Shown: positions 34,871-45,969, counted from the stretch's first letter. The stretch: 64,000 bases of DNA from Ursus arctos (GCF_023065955.2 NW_026622875.1:11138501-11202500), one strand, 5' to 3'. A program made the numbers and translations. The notes: generated by a model from the sequence alone, not told the origin.

Positions 34871-35115
34871 AAATAACTTAGGGCATCTTGATAAGTTTAT
34901 CCTTGTTTTCAATAAGAGTGACTGCCCAGTTCCTATTGTTTAAATATTTTAAAAGTGAAAATATTAAACTAGACTCTGGGAAATTAAGCAGATCAGCTGA
35001 ATGAGATCCTGTATTTTCTGTAGTCTCCTTCTTTCCTCTAAAACTAATTGTTAAATTTTCTATAACAGCATCTTTTTAGTGATGTGTGCAGGAAGTAGAA
35101 ACAGTAAGAGAAGTG
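34871..35115 (+). repeat. copy A of a diverged direct repeat (see 36336-36575)
   Basis: Matches the segment 36336-36575 in order and orientation. Shared words include 'ccttgttttcaa', 'aaatcaagca/aaattaagca', 'tattttctgtag/tatattctgtag', 'ctataacagcatcttttta' (19 bases identical) and 'ggaagtagaaa/ggaatagaaa'. I see no match to a family I know. Either an old local duplication or two copies of the same unnamed repeat. Confidence 0.8.
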
Positions 35116-35244
35116 AAAGTAAAGGAGCAGAAAAAGTGAAGCTATAACTTACCAATTTAGGAATGCAATATGGAATATCAGGATAATAAGAGAATTCTGA
35201 AACTGTGTATCATTTTGACAACTTAAATGAAAATGGATCAGATA

Positions 35245-35426
35245 ATGGGGTTATTGGGTGGTATAGTCATTTAAGCATCCTACCTTCGGTTTTGGCTCAG
35301 GTTGTGATCTCAGGGTCATGATATCAAGCCCCATGTCAGGGTCCATACTGGGTGTAGAGTCTGCTTAAGATTCTCTCTCTCTCTCTCCCTCCTTCCCTCT
35401 TCCTCTACCTCTCCCACTCATACTCT
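35245..35426 (+). mobile_element. CAN-SINE, first unit of a second tandem dimer
   Basis: 'tattgggtggtatagtcatttaagc', 'tgatctcagggtcatgatatcaagccccatgtc' and a CT-rich 3' part. It lacks the AAATAAA tail and poly-A and passes directly into another SINE. Confidence 0.82.
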
Positions 35427-35632
35427 CTGGGTGGCTCAGTCGGTTGAGCGTCGGACTCTTGGTTTCGACTTAGGTCAGGATCTCAGGGTCATCAGATCGA
35501 GCTCCATGTCAGGCTCCGTGCTCAGCAGGGAGTTTGCTGGAGATTCTGTCCCTCTGCCCCTCCCCCCACTCATGCATTCTCTCTCTCTGTCTCTAATAAA
35601 TCTTTAAAAAAACAAAAACAACAAAAAAAAAA
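35427..35632 (+). mobile_element. CAN-SINE, second unit of tandem dimer
   Basis: Starts at 'ctgggtggctcagtcggttgagc', missing the first head bases, directly joined to the CT-rich end of the first unit. Ends 'aataaatctttaaaaaaac' and an A/C-rich run. No target-site duplication was found around either unit alone or around the pair. Confidence 0.88.
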
Positions 35633-36322
35633 CCAACTATGCCATATCCATGTCATGGAATACCACTCAGCAAAATAAAAGGAATAAACCATTGATATAT
35701 GTAACAATCTAGATGAATCTCCAGAGAATCATGCTGAGGGAAAACAAAAATATCAGAAGGTTACATACTGTATGATTCCATTTATATGATTGTTGAAATA
35801 ATATTTAGAAATGGAGAACAGATTAGTGGTTTCCAGGTGTTAAGAAGAGCACAGTGAGGGGTGCTTGTGGCTCAGTCAATTAAGTGTCTGCTTTCAGCTC
35901 AGGTCATGATCTCCAGGTCCTGGGATTGAGCCTCTTGTCTGGCTCCCTGCTTAGCAGGGAGTCTGCTGCTCTCTCACTCTCTTTCCCTCTACTCCTCTTC
36001 CCTGCTTAGTTCTCTTTCTCTCTCAAATAAATAATAAAATCTTAAAAAAAAAAAAAAAAAGAGCACAGTGAGAATGGGAAGGAATTGGGCATGGCTATGG
36101 AGGGTAGTATGAGGGATCCTTGTGATGAAAACAGAAGAGGAAGGAACAGTGTTTTTCTTAAGTGCAAAACTGTCAGCATCTTGTTTATGATTTTTAACAA
36201 TAATTTGGTAAGATGTTATCTTTGAGAGAAAATTGGTATATGGGATATCTCTGTATTACTTTAGCCCCTGCCAGTGAAACCTATAATTTCTCAAAATAAA
36301 ATGTTTAGTTAAAAATGAACAA
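35633..36322 (+). mobile_element. old L1 3' UTR end, forward, split by a SINE
   Basis: 'catggaataccactcagcaa', 'tatcagaaggttacatactgtatgattcc', 'aatggagaacagattagtggtttccagg', then after the SINE 'aatgggaaggaattgggcatgg', 'gatatctctgtattactt' and the terminal 'tctcaaaataaaatgtttagtt'. This is the standard order of an old mammalian L1 3' end. Confidence 0.82.
35859..36060 (+). mobile_element. CAN-SINE with 14-bp target-site duplication
   Basis: Head 'ggggtgcttgtggctcag', core 'tgatctccaggtcctgggattgagcc', tail 'aaataaataataaaatctt' and poly-A. aagagcacagtgag occurs at 35845-35858 and 36059-36072, with the first As of the second copy shared with the poly-A. It splits an L1 3' UTR. Confidence 0.95.
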
Positions 36323-36335
36323 AACAAAACAAATT

Positions 36336-36575
36336 TAGGTAATTTTGGTAAGTTTCTCCTTGTTTTCAACAGGAACAACTAGATAGTTTCTATCATTCAC
36401 ATATTTCAAAAGTAAGAATGTTAAACAAGACTCCTAGAAAATCAAGCAAACCATCAGCTAAATCAGATATCGTATATTCTGTAGTTTTCCTGCTTTCCTC
36501 TGAAAATGTTTGTTGAATTGTCTATAACAGCATCTTTTTAGAGGTGTGCATAGGGAATAGAAAAAAGTCTCAGTT
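36336..36575 (+). repeat. copy B of a diverged direct repeat (see 34871-35115)
   Basis: Same order of words as copy A about 1.46 kb upstream. The pair flanks the second SINE dimer and the L1 3' end, so the duplication or the two parent insertions predate or frame those elements. Confidence 0.8.
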
Positions 36576-36659
36576 CTTCCCAATAGCCTTTCATTCACAT
36601 AATTATAACATTCAAAAAATCATTTTCCTCCAAACATCAGACTCCTATTAAAAAGAATA

Positions 36660-37195
36660 AAATTCCTTTTATTTTATTTTATCTTATTTTATTTTAATTA
36701 CAGAATAAACATGCTTTTTTGTAGTAAGTTTAGGAAGTAGTAAAAAGTATAGAGAAGCAGAAGAATTTTTTTTAAACTACCCATATTCTACTGTTTAGTA
36801 TTTTGGTTTATTTCCTTCTTACCTCTCTTCCATGAATTTTTTATATAGTTAAAGACATGCTGTGCATAAAATTTTCTTGCTTTGTTTTTTGTTCAGAATT
36901 ATATAATAAATATTTTAATATTTGTGTAATATTATTATATGCTTTTCTTACAATTTACTTAGCCATTTTCCTAATTTAAGACAATTGATGTTTAAAGTTT
37001 TTTTTCATTATTATAAATAATTCAGTTGAAACACTTTTCTACATAAATAACTCTTTAAGTTTATTTACTTTATTTTCTTTCCGGATTTTAGCAGTGGAAT
37101 TAATGGGGCAAAATATATGACTGTTTTAAGGTTCTTGATCTACATTACTGTTTGCTTTAGTCAAATTCTTCTAATGATACTAAAAACTTATTGAT
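36660..37195 (-). mobile_element. degraded LINE relic, antisense (probably L1)
   Basis: Begins with a (TTTTA)n tract, then 'gtatagagaagcagaag', 'actacccatattctactgtttagtattttgg', 'atttactttattttctttccgg' and 'agcagtggaattaatggggcaaa'. This recalls the antisense 'aacatctttccatg ... agtggaattgctgggtcaaag' block of old L1-type 3' ends. Boundaries are approximate. Confidence 0.5.
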
Positions 37196-38145
37196 AGCAT
37201 TTATGGAAAGATTTTTTTAAAGTATTTTCTCAAGAAGCAGACGAAAATTAACAGGCATGATTACATCTTCTATTAGATTACCTCAGGATCTGTGTATCCT
37301 TTTTTTCAGAATAAAAGAGTTTTTGTTCACTAGTAAGAGAAAAAAAGATCACCTTTGGAGATTGTACTGGGTGGAGACTATGTGAACTGATACACACCAT
37401 TCACTTAAACCTTTTTGAAGTGCATTTTTCTGTGCTACAGAAGCTAGTAAGGTAAAAAGTATATTTTATTTCCAAGATTCTCTTGCATCTGTGGTTGTGG
37501 ATGCAAAATATATTTCATTAATTAAATGCCCATGAGCTGAATTTGGAAGGTAGAAATGAGATGGATGCCATCTGTTGCCCTGGCTGTTGGTGCTGGCCTG
37601 CATGGTCTTGGAGATATTGCACCTTTCTTCAGCAGTGTTCCAGTGCTGTGTCCCTCACTTCCTGTTTGCTGAAAGGACTTTGTGGCAGCAGCAACTTCTG
37701 ATGACTATCCTGCAGCCAGTATGTTTTGAAGTCTATAGTTTTAGCTGTAGCCTCCTGATTACCAAAGTTGAACATATGTTAGACTGTAAAGAAAGCCTCA
37801 AAATTACGGAGGACTGCAATCATTCAGTTTGTTCTCAGAGTAAAGCAGAATTAAGTTACAAGTCAGTATCAAAGAGACAACATGAAATCTTCAATTGCAT
37901 TTCAACTAAGCAACATACTAGCACGTATTCCATGGCGCAAGAAGTTATAATGAATGTTAGTTATTTTATTTCTTAAAACTACTGTATATATTCTACTCTG
38001 AGGTTCATTCTCCAGCAGTCTCTTTTTCTGAAGAATTCATTTTGAATGGGAAGACAGTTTAAGTCAGACATATTGTACATATTAAACTAAGGTGTGTGAC
38101 AAGTTAAACATTGAATTTCTTGCTACTGAGAAGGAGCTGAATAAA
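37196..38145. other. diverged repeat-like DNA containing the largest plus-strand frame of this part
   Basis: 'tttatttccaagattctcttgcatctgtgg', 'gagctgaatttggaaggtag' and 'tgttggtgctggcctgcatgg' recall old LTR-type or DNA-transposon repeat text. The 133-codon frame at 37575-37976 begins within it, with a hydrophobic start and no recognised domain; I do not call it a gene. Confidence 0.35.
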
Positions 38146-38481
38146 ATTTCAGCTCCTTGAAATAGTTCCAGGTTGGAAAGAAAATATTTTGAACTAAATT
38201 ATTCTGAAGATGTGGAATCAAAATTTATGGGATGTAGCTAAAGTGATGCTCAGAGAAAACTTTAAAACCTGAAATAAAAGTATGAGAGAGTAAGAATGAC
38301 TGAATATTAATGGTCTAAGCTTCCCTCACACATCCCTAGAAAAAGAATGGAGAATCAAACCTAAAGAAGTTGAAGGAAAGAAATAATGAAGTGCGAAAAC
38401 CAATAAATCAGAAAGCAAATATGGCATCAAAACAATCAACAAGGCCAAACCTTGGTAAGACTGATGAAGAAAAAGAAAAAA

Positions 38482-38701
38482 GGGGCACCTGAGTGGCTTA
38501 GTCAGTTAAGCATCCAGCTCTTGATTTCGGCTCAGGTCATGATTTCAGGGTCCTGAAATGGAGCTCTGAGTTGGGCTCCATACTGAGAGCCTGCTTAAGA
38601 TTCTCTTTCTCCCTCTCCCTCTGCCCCTTCTCCACCCCCTCATGCACAAGCATGCACACATGCTCTCTTTCTCTCAAAGAAGAAGAAAAAGAAAAAAAAA
38701 A
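38482..38701 (+). mobile_element. CAN-SINE inside the old L1
   Basis: Forward copy from 'aggggcacctgagtggcttag' to a GAA/A-rich tail. The flanking word agaagaaaaagaaaaa occurs on both sides, consistent with a target-site duplication, but it is purine-rich and so the exact edges are uncertain. Confidence 0.9.
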
Positions 38702-39165
38702 ATAGCATTATCAGGAAAAAGGGGGAACAAAACTAAGGTTCATACAGACTTTAAAAGAAAGGAAAAAGAAATTATAGATACGCTTATGAGGATAAATTTG
38801 ACAACTGGATGAAATGAACAAATTTCTTGAAAAACCAATCTTATCAAAACTGGCAAAAAAAGAATAGAAAATTTGCATATATTTACTAAGGAAATTGAAG
38901 CTATTGTTAAAAAAACCAACCCATCAAGGAAACTCCAGGCTCTAGATGCCTTAATTGGTAAATTTGTCCAGATGTTGAAGAAAGAAATAATAGTAATCTC
39001 TCCAAACTCTCCCAGAAAATACAAACGGAAAGAATATTTCCCAACTCATTTTATGAGGCTGGACAAACCTTGATACTAAAATCTGACAAAGATTTTACAA
39101 GAAAAAGAATTGTAGAACAACTTCCCTCATAAGTATTAATGCAAAAGTTCTAAATAAAATGATCA

Positions 39166-41690
39166 TGTGGGAAGACAATTCCCCTTGGGTCTTTCATGTC
39201 TGTGCACATCATATAACAGAAATACTAGGAAGTTTTGTTCTGAATTACCTTTTTCAGAATGCTTGTGTAACAAATAGCCTTGGAAGATAGATGTCGTATC
39301 TTTCTTGAGCAAAGGGCAGATTTCTTTACAGCTTGAGAAGATAGAAATAGTTTGTCTCTAAATTTTATTTAAAAAGGCCCTTGTCCCTCTTGCATTTGAC
39401 TCTTTCAGATGGAAGGAATAAGGTCTGCAAATAAGGGATGATTGGAATAAAGTTGAAAGCTGTAGCTAGCAGAATGGAGCACATCAATTTGGGGCCCTGG
39501 TGGAAGAACCACAACTCTGGTAGCTGGCACAAGAATGTCTTAGATTCTGGGAGGTATGGGATAGGAAGGGACAATAATGACCTTTTACTTTTCAAAGACT
39601 CCCCTGGTGCTTTTCCTTTAAAGGAAAATGCCCTTACTTAAGCTTTGCAAGCATTTTAAATTTAACTGACGGCTGGGTCTCCCATCTCCTGCCCAGATAG
39701 CTTGACTACAACTTGATCATCACCAGACTTGATCACAAGTCCATCAAAAACAGGAAGGGATAGTCAAGTCCTGTACCTCTGATGCATTAAATCTGTCAAG
39801 ATATTCAGATGTCTTCCCAATTCCCTCTCCTAGCCATTGCTCAATCGTCTTGCGGGTCAGACAAACCTACCTGATTGGTGGGGTGGACAAACAGGATAGA
39901 ATGGACCAACTACCTTGGCAGTTTTCCAAAAACAAGGACTAGACTAGATTGTTCAAAGTGAAGTGGGAATCATAAGGTCTACCATCTGGCTGTGAGTGCC
40001 CCAACAATAGTAAACAACACTTTATTTCTGGAGGTACAAGAGGTACTCCCAACAGCTATACTTATATGAAAGCCAGGCATTAATTTTTCTCCCTTCCCAA
40101 AACACAATGATTTACACTCTAGGAATGGTCATAAGGTGCCTTCAGATGTGGGGAAACACACTACTAGATCATGTATCCCTCATGTGATTGTGGAGATCTC
40201 CCTGATAAGGCTAGCCTTGGCTAATTGGGGAAGCCTCCTGGAGGCATATGTGAGTCAAATTTATGTGCACCCTTCTGGGCAATTATCCCGTGATGACAAT
40301 CAAATATTTAAAATATGTGGGGTGAAATTTGTCTCTGACTTTATCTAAAATAATTAATCCTACTACGTCAGCCCTAGAACTTCAACTCTCTAGCAAGGGG
40401 CTTTCTGGATGATTGAATTGCCCTAGGCCTTCTCCTTGTAGGCCAAGGCAGAGTCTATGTAATGGCTAATGCATCCTGCTGTACATGGATTAATGCTTCC
40501 CATTAAGGGAAAGTTTAGTTCAGATATTTCAGGAGAAAGCTATCTGGATATCTAAGGTAGACTCTGATGGTTTATGAAATGTGTTCACCTGGCTGGGTCT
40601 GGTAATCTGAGGAACATGACTGAGGTGAACACTTAAGGCTGGCCTCATTCTGTTTGAACTCCTGTTAGTAGTATCCTTATAATTAAATACTGAATTAGAT
40701 AAATTGAGCAGATTTGGTCCAGCCTCTGTCAGTCAGATTAATCAGATTAGTTAGATTAATCAGGGTGGTATACTCATGGAAAAATTCATCAAAAGCCAAG
40801 AAGATGTAGAAACAAGGGCTGAATGGTGTTGGGAGATAATTCTCTATGGGTCTCCTGTATTTCTTCACATCTCATGAATGGAGCACCGACTCACCAATGC
40901 CTTTTTTGTTTGACTCTGTTATAGATTGGATTGTATCTTCCAAAATTCTGTATTGAAACCCTAACTCCCAATATGACTGTATTTGGAGATGAGGCCTTTA
41001 AGGAGATAGTTAAGATTAAATGAGGCCCCAAGAGTAGGACTCTAATCTGATATAACTGTTGTCCTTTCAAGAAGAGGAAGAGATGCCAGAGGTTTCTCTC
41101 TTTCCTGCACACACGTAGTAAAGGTCATGTGAAGACACAGCCATCTACAAGCCAACAAAAGGGGTCTCACCAGACATGAATCCTGCTGGCACCTTGCTCT
41201 TGGATTTCTAGTCTCCAGAACTAGGAGAAAATAAAGTTATCTTGTTTAAACCACTCAAACTGTGGTATTTTGTTATGGTAGCCCTAGAACACTAATACAA
41301 ACCGTCTTTTCTGGAAGACAGCAAACAGGCAATATAGCAAACAGCCTTTGAAGACAGAGGTAGTATCTCTTTTCAGAGCAAAGGGCAACCCACTTACTTC
41401 CCATTATAAAAGATTTGGGTTCCCTAAAGTCAGAGTTCCTCTTTTGTAACGTAACCCACTACATGTGTCCGTTTTGTGTGTTATTTGACCTTCTTTGAAT
41501 TGCCCTTTGGGAACTGGGGCTCAGGGCACGGACATGAATGATGATACTCTGACTATTGTTATTGCTGTGAGTAAATAACTTCATTTTCTGTGACCCAGTC
41601 ATCTCATATCTTTTACTAGCACCCATGAAATAATGGCAGGCTCACATGTTAAGATTAGTAGGTTTAGTAAGGTAAATTCTCAGAGCCTTC
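39166..41690 (+). mobile_element. degenerate endogenous retrovirus, probably class I
   Basis: Two related end segments identify it. 39166-39340 ('tgtgggaagacaattccccttgggtc', 'atagccttggaagatagatg', 'gagcaaagggcag') matches 40832-40890 plus 41300-41400 ('tgttgggagataattctctatgggtc', 'acagcctttgaagacagagg', 'gagcaaagggca'). These look like the two LTRs. The short interior (about 39400-40830) is broken in all frames; near 40440-40490 lies a remnant resembling the cysteine-pair region of a retroviral transmembrane envelope. No intact gag, pol or env frame exists. It sits inside an L1. Confidence 0.62.
40917..41299 (+). mobile_element. MLT1-type (ERVL-MaLR) solo LTR inside the ERV 3' LTR
   Basis: Starts 'tgttatagattggattgtatc', includes 'ccaaaattctgtattgaaaccctaactccc', 'gactgtatttggagatgaggcctttaaggag', 'gaagacacagccatctacaagcc' and 'ctgctggcaccttgctcttgg', and ends 'gttatggtagccctagaacactaataca'. 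This is a nearly full-length MaLR LTR in forward orientation, TG...CA ended. Confidence 0.82.
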
Positions 41691-41909
41691 GAAGTTCCTG
41701 GTAATTAGCCAGTTCAATCCACCAATATTTTAAAGAGAGAATGCATTACAACCAAGTGGGCTATATTACAGGAATGTGAGGATAATTTACCATTTAATAT
41801 TCAACTAATGTACCTCATCACATTGAAGGAGAAGAGTAGAAAAAACCCATATGAACATTATGCTAGATATATAAAAGCGTTTGATGAAACTCAACATTGG
41901 TTCATGATT

Positions 41910-41912
<3 letters not shown>

Positions 41913-41957
<45 letters not shown>
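41913..41957. repeat. (CA)n microsatellite
   Basis: About 22 uninterrupted CA units inside the L1 ORF2 relic. Confidence 0.95.
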
Positions 41958-41959
<2 letters not shown>

Positions 41960-42150
41960 TCTCTTCATAAACTATAAATAGAAGAAAATCTCCTTAATTT
42001 GAGAATGAGTATCCGTGAAAACCTTAAAGGAAAAATTAAACTTACTGATGCAATATTGAAAAGTTTTTCTCCAAGATTGTAATGACACAAGGTTCTGTCA
42101 GCCATCGTCAGTTGTATGTAGCATTGTACTGAAGATACTGGCAGATGCAA

Positions 42151-42176
42151 TCAAACAAACAAACAAACAAACAAAA
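42151..42176. repeat. (CAAA)n short tandem repeat
   Basis: About six CAAA units within the L1 relic. Confidence 0.85.
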
Positions 42177-42802
42177 ACAGGAAGGAAAGAAGGAAGGAGA
42201 CAAGGCACAAGGATTGGAAATGTATAAAGCTGTCATTATTTGCAGAAGACAAGATAATATTGACAGAAAACCTGACAGAAGTCAAACTAATAGAATTATT
42301 AAATGAATTTAGCAAAATTGCTGGAAACAAAGTCAATATACAAAAATATTGTATTTCTATATATTAACAATAGACAAACAAGAAATAAAAAATTTTAAAT
42401 GATGCCACTGGCAGTTGCATTAAAAAAATTAAATATCTGACCGCCTCACTGAAGAAAACAAAAAATTTAATGTTACTAAAATCTCACCAGAATGCCTAAA
42501 ATTAATAAGATATATTCCCAAGTGTTGGAAAAGGTATGGAAAAGCCAGAACTCCCAAATGTAGCCAGATGGAGTATAAATTTGTACAATTCTTTTGGAAT
42601 ACTATTTGGCAGTGTCTCCCTAAAGCACAACAATTCCATCCCTAAGTACAATACATGCAATAGAAATGCATAGAAATATGTTCACAAAGGAAATGCATAA
42701 GCATGCTCATAGCAGCACTGTTTGCAGTATCTCCAAAGTGGAAATTACCCAGATGCTTCTCAGTAGTCAAATAAATAAACTGTGGTACATTCGCATAGAT
42801 CA

Positions 42803-43202
42803 GGGCTTGGCAAACTTTCTCTAAAAGGCCGGAGAGTAAATATTTCAGCTTTTGTAAGCAATACAGCCTCTGTCACAACACCGCAACTCTGCCATTGTAG
42901 CATGAAAATAGCTATGGATATTCCAATAACATTTTATTAATTAATGCTGATATTTTCATTTCATAAAACTTCCACATATCTTGAAATAGTGTTCTTTTGA
43001 TTTTTTCAATCATTAAAAAAAATGTAAAAAACGGGTGCCTGGGTGGTTCATCCGGTTAAGCATCTGCCTTCAGCTCAGGCCATTTTACTCATGGGATCTG
43101 GCCTCCCACACCCAGCTCTCTGCTCAGCAGGGAGCCTGCTTCTTCCTTTCCCTCTGCCTACTGCTCCCCCTGCTTGTGCTGTCTCTCTGTCAAATAAATG
43201 AA

Positions 43203-43237
<35 letters not shown>

Positions 43238-43343
43238 ATAGATAAAATATTTTAAAATTTTAAAAATATTTTTATCTTGTAAGTCATACACACACAGGTG
43301 GTAAAACAGATTTGGCTTATGGGCTGTATTATGCAATCCCTTG
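42803..43343 (+). mobile_element. hAT-type MITE inside the L1, itself split by a SINE
   Basis: Left end 'cagggcttggcaaactttctctaaaagg', 'gtaaatatttcagcttttgtaagc', 'actctgccattgtagcatg'. The right end resumes after the SINE: 'caggtggtaaaacagatttggc' and 'gggctgtattatgcaatccctt'. Together they make one element of the same family as 27396-27616, in the opposite orientation. Confidence 0.75.
43033..43250 (+). mobile_element. CAN-SINE with long (AAAT)n tail
   Basis: 'gggtgcctgggtggttcatcc', a diverged core, and an AAAT tract of about 12 units at 43192-43243 that ends 'gataaaatatttt'. Nested in the hAT element. Confidence 0.92.
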
Positions 43344-43710
43344 ATGCGGAAGAATACTATATAGAAATGAGAATGAAGAAAACTGCAACTACTTGCAACA
43401 ATATGGAAGGATCTTACAAACATAGTGTTCAGTGAATGAAGCTGGACACAAAGTAATGAGTACTGTATGACTTTGCTTACTTAAAGTTCAAAAATCAGTA
43501 AAACTAATTTACGATGTGAGAAGTTAGATTACTGGTTATATTTGGCAGGGGTGATTCAAAGGTAGCATGAGGGGGACTTTGAGGATGCTGGTATTGGATC
43601 TCGGCATGGGTGCCAATTATAAGGGTGTAAAAACTTGTAAAAATTTTTGAGCCGTGCCTTATGATTTGGGTGATATTCTGTTTGTCATACTTAAATAAAA
43701 GTTCAAAAAT

Positions 43711-45391
43711 GCTTATATTTTTTAATTTCCCGCTGTCACTTTAAATTTTTTACTCAAGGGAAACGTTTTCCCTTTTTAGTGGATAAAAACTCTGACAGCC
43801 CTGTGATTTTCTAGTCTCTCTTGAGTAATAGATGGTCCTGTGCAAATTATAGTTTTGACTTAGAAATTATGATATATTAATCACACATCTATCATTGTTC
43901 AAACATACACTTCTCTCAGCTCTGCTCCCATCTGTAGTCTGTAGAGAATCACTACCTGGTTTCAGGCACTGGGACGTCTAGTTTCTTTCTTGTATTTACT
44001 CCCCCATTTGCCGTTAGTTCTTAAGGGACATTTGGGTTGGTGCACAGAGAGAATGGAAACAGAAAGTTCTGGTTTGACTGGTATTATTGGAATATATTTT
44101 TTGGCTTTGTGGATGTGTCAGAAAAACTGACCTTTCTATCATATGTGCCTTTCATGGAGTTTTGAAAACTTTCCTACTAAGATTCTCCAACTACAATTGA
44201 TCTTGATATAATCTATTTCTTTGATAGATACTTCCCCTTCAGTCTTTGATTCTTCCATTGTCTATTCTAGGTAGACCTTCTCAGATGGAGCCCTACGGCT
44301 CATCTAGGTAGTCTTCTTGGGAAGAAGTCAAAATAGCTCCAGGCTGGCTCTCTCCCTGGGCTGGCCTCCATATACAATTCACAGTCAACACTGGTGCATA
44401 CTTTGTTCAAATTCATCTTGAAAGCATGGGCAAACCTGAAATAGAACCTCTACACTCTGCTTGGCAGTCCATCTGCTCATTCTCCTGCTTGGCAAAAGTC
44501 AGATGCCAGTCCACTGCCCTTCCCAAATTCTAAAAGAATTGTCAAACTCACGTAGGGTCCTGTTACCATCCCAGTCTCCAGATTTGAAGAAAGGAGAGCT
44601 CTTCCCATCCCTAAGAAGAGTGTATGTGTCTGTGTGTGTGTTGGGGAGAGGGGGGTCAGTGAGGAACTCATACATGGTATTAGTTCTCTCTAAAAAGTCT
44701 CTTTACAGATCCTCACAACTAACCAATTATTGACCCTGTTTATATCTTCTTGATAGCTCAAAGAATTTTTAGAGTTGTGCAACAAGTTCCTAGGTATTTC
44801 CTTTGAAAAATCTACACTTTGGGTTATCTCATAACTCATTGGGTACCACATTTGAAAGTAATAATTTAACTTGTAATTACATTAAACTTTATGTTATAAA
44901 AGTAAAGCAGAGCCCAGAGAAGGAAGTCTTTCTTATTTTTAGAAAGATTTTGAGATAATTCCGTTCTCAAATTGATTTCCAGAAATATTATACCAAATTA
45001 AATTTCCAAGAATATTTGAAAATTCCTGACTCACTTCAAGAAAACTATTACTTTTAACTTCCTAACCTGTGCATAAAAATTAGCATATTATTTTTTGCTA
45101 AAATTGCATTTATTTTTTGCTAGTGAGGTTGGACAGTTGTCATGTATCTAAGACCTCTTGGTTGAAAAACAAAGTAGCTGGACCCTTCTGGTTCTGATGA
45201 TTTGGCTGTCCAGATAGTCACAGGCCTTCACAGTGAAGTCAACTAAAAATACTGACTAAAAGATTTCTTTAAACCCACATTTTTAGATTTATTAGATTCT
45301 GAGAGCATAACTGAAATTCGCCTAATAAGTCAGTCCATCCAAATGCACAGTGGGACTTTATTAACTATCTCAGGCTCCTAAAATTCTACTT
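43711..45391. other. unique non-coding DNA
   Basis: No recognised repeat beyond a short GT run near 44630. The 90-codon frame at 44461-44733 and its antisense partner have no domain. Confidence 0.4.
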
Positions 45392-45408
45392 AGAAAAGCA
45401 GACTTCAG

Positions 45409-45614
45409 GGGCGCCTGGGTGGCACAGTGGTTAAGCGTCTGCCTTCGGCTCAGGGCGTGATCCCGGCGTTATGGGATCGAGCCCCACATCAGGCTCCTCC
45501 GCTGTGAGCCTGCTTCTTCCTCTCCCACTCCCCCTGCTTGTGTTCCCTTTCTTGCTGGCTGTCTCTATCTCTGTTGAATAAATAAAATCTTTAAAAAAAA
45601 AAAAAGAAAAGAAA
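45409..45614 (+). mobile_element. CAN-SINE, young ursid-type, 17-bp target-site duplication
   Basis: Near-consensus copy: 'ggggcgcctgggtggcacag', 'gcgtgatcccggcgttatgg', 'cctccgctgtgagcctgc'. The tail shows AAATAAAATCTTT followed by poly-A and AAAAG units. agaaaagcagacttcag occurs at 45392-45408 and 45615-45631, identical. One of the youngest insertions here. Confidence 0.97.
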
Positions 45615-45771
45615 AGAAAAGCAGACTTCAGATTTAGCATTCTGAGTTAATTCCTATCCACAGATCAATTCAGAAAGTAAATAAATTACTGAAGTGGAGT
45701 GTTTTAGCCTCTCATAAAAATATTTCCTTATCCCAGAGGCTAAGCCTCCCAGAGGCTAAGAAAGTAACCTA

Positions 45772-45969
45772 GGGGCGCCTGGGCAGCTCAGTTGTTAAGC
45801 GTCTGCCTTCGGCTCAGGGTGTGATCCCGGCGTTCTGGGATCGAGCCCCACATCAGGCTCCTCTGCTGGGAGCCTGCTGCTTCCTCTCCCACTCCCCCTG
45901 CTCATCTCTCTCTCACTGGCTGTCTCTGTGTCAAATAAATAAATTAAATCTTTAAAAAAAAAGAAAAGA
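45772..45969 (+). mobile_element. CAN-SINE, young, 14-bp target-site duplication
   Basis: 'ggggcgcctgggcagctcag', 'gatcccggcgttctgg' and 'aaataaataaattaaatc' tail. aagaaagtaaccta occurs at 45758-45771 and 45970-45983. Only about 150 bases after the previous young SINE. Just before it, 'agaggctaag' is repeated (45735 and 45751). Confidence 0.96.

Larger units (their letters stand above)
38150..43710 (+). mobile_element. old L1, ORF2 reverse-transcriptase region to 3' UTR, multiply interrupted
   Basis: One element in five surviving blocks. 38150-38481 and 38702-39165 match the ORF2 reverse-transcriptase section ('ggataaatttgacaactgg', 'aaggaaactccaggctctagatgcc', 'ccaactcattttatgaggc'). 41690-41912 continues it ('accaagtgggctatattacaggaatg'). 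41958-42802 is ORF2 C-terminus and start of the 3' UTR. 43344-43710 is the rest ('ggaagaatactatatag', 'atggaaggatcttac', 'taaataaaagttcaaaa'). All frames are broken. The order of blocks shows that each interruption came later than the L1. Confidence 0.8.

Noticed and set aside
37575..37976. 133-codon plus-strand open frame with a hydrophobic N-terminus resembling a signal peptide
   Set aside because: It starts inside repeat-like text, has no recognised domain, no Kozak or splice context, and hydrophobic starts are common in T-rich DNA.
45409..45480. tRNA-like head with A-box and B-box segments, and similar ones in every SINE
   Set aside because: These are the tRNA-Lys-derived heads of SINEs, not tRNA genes; they lack a full cloverleaf and mature 3' end.
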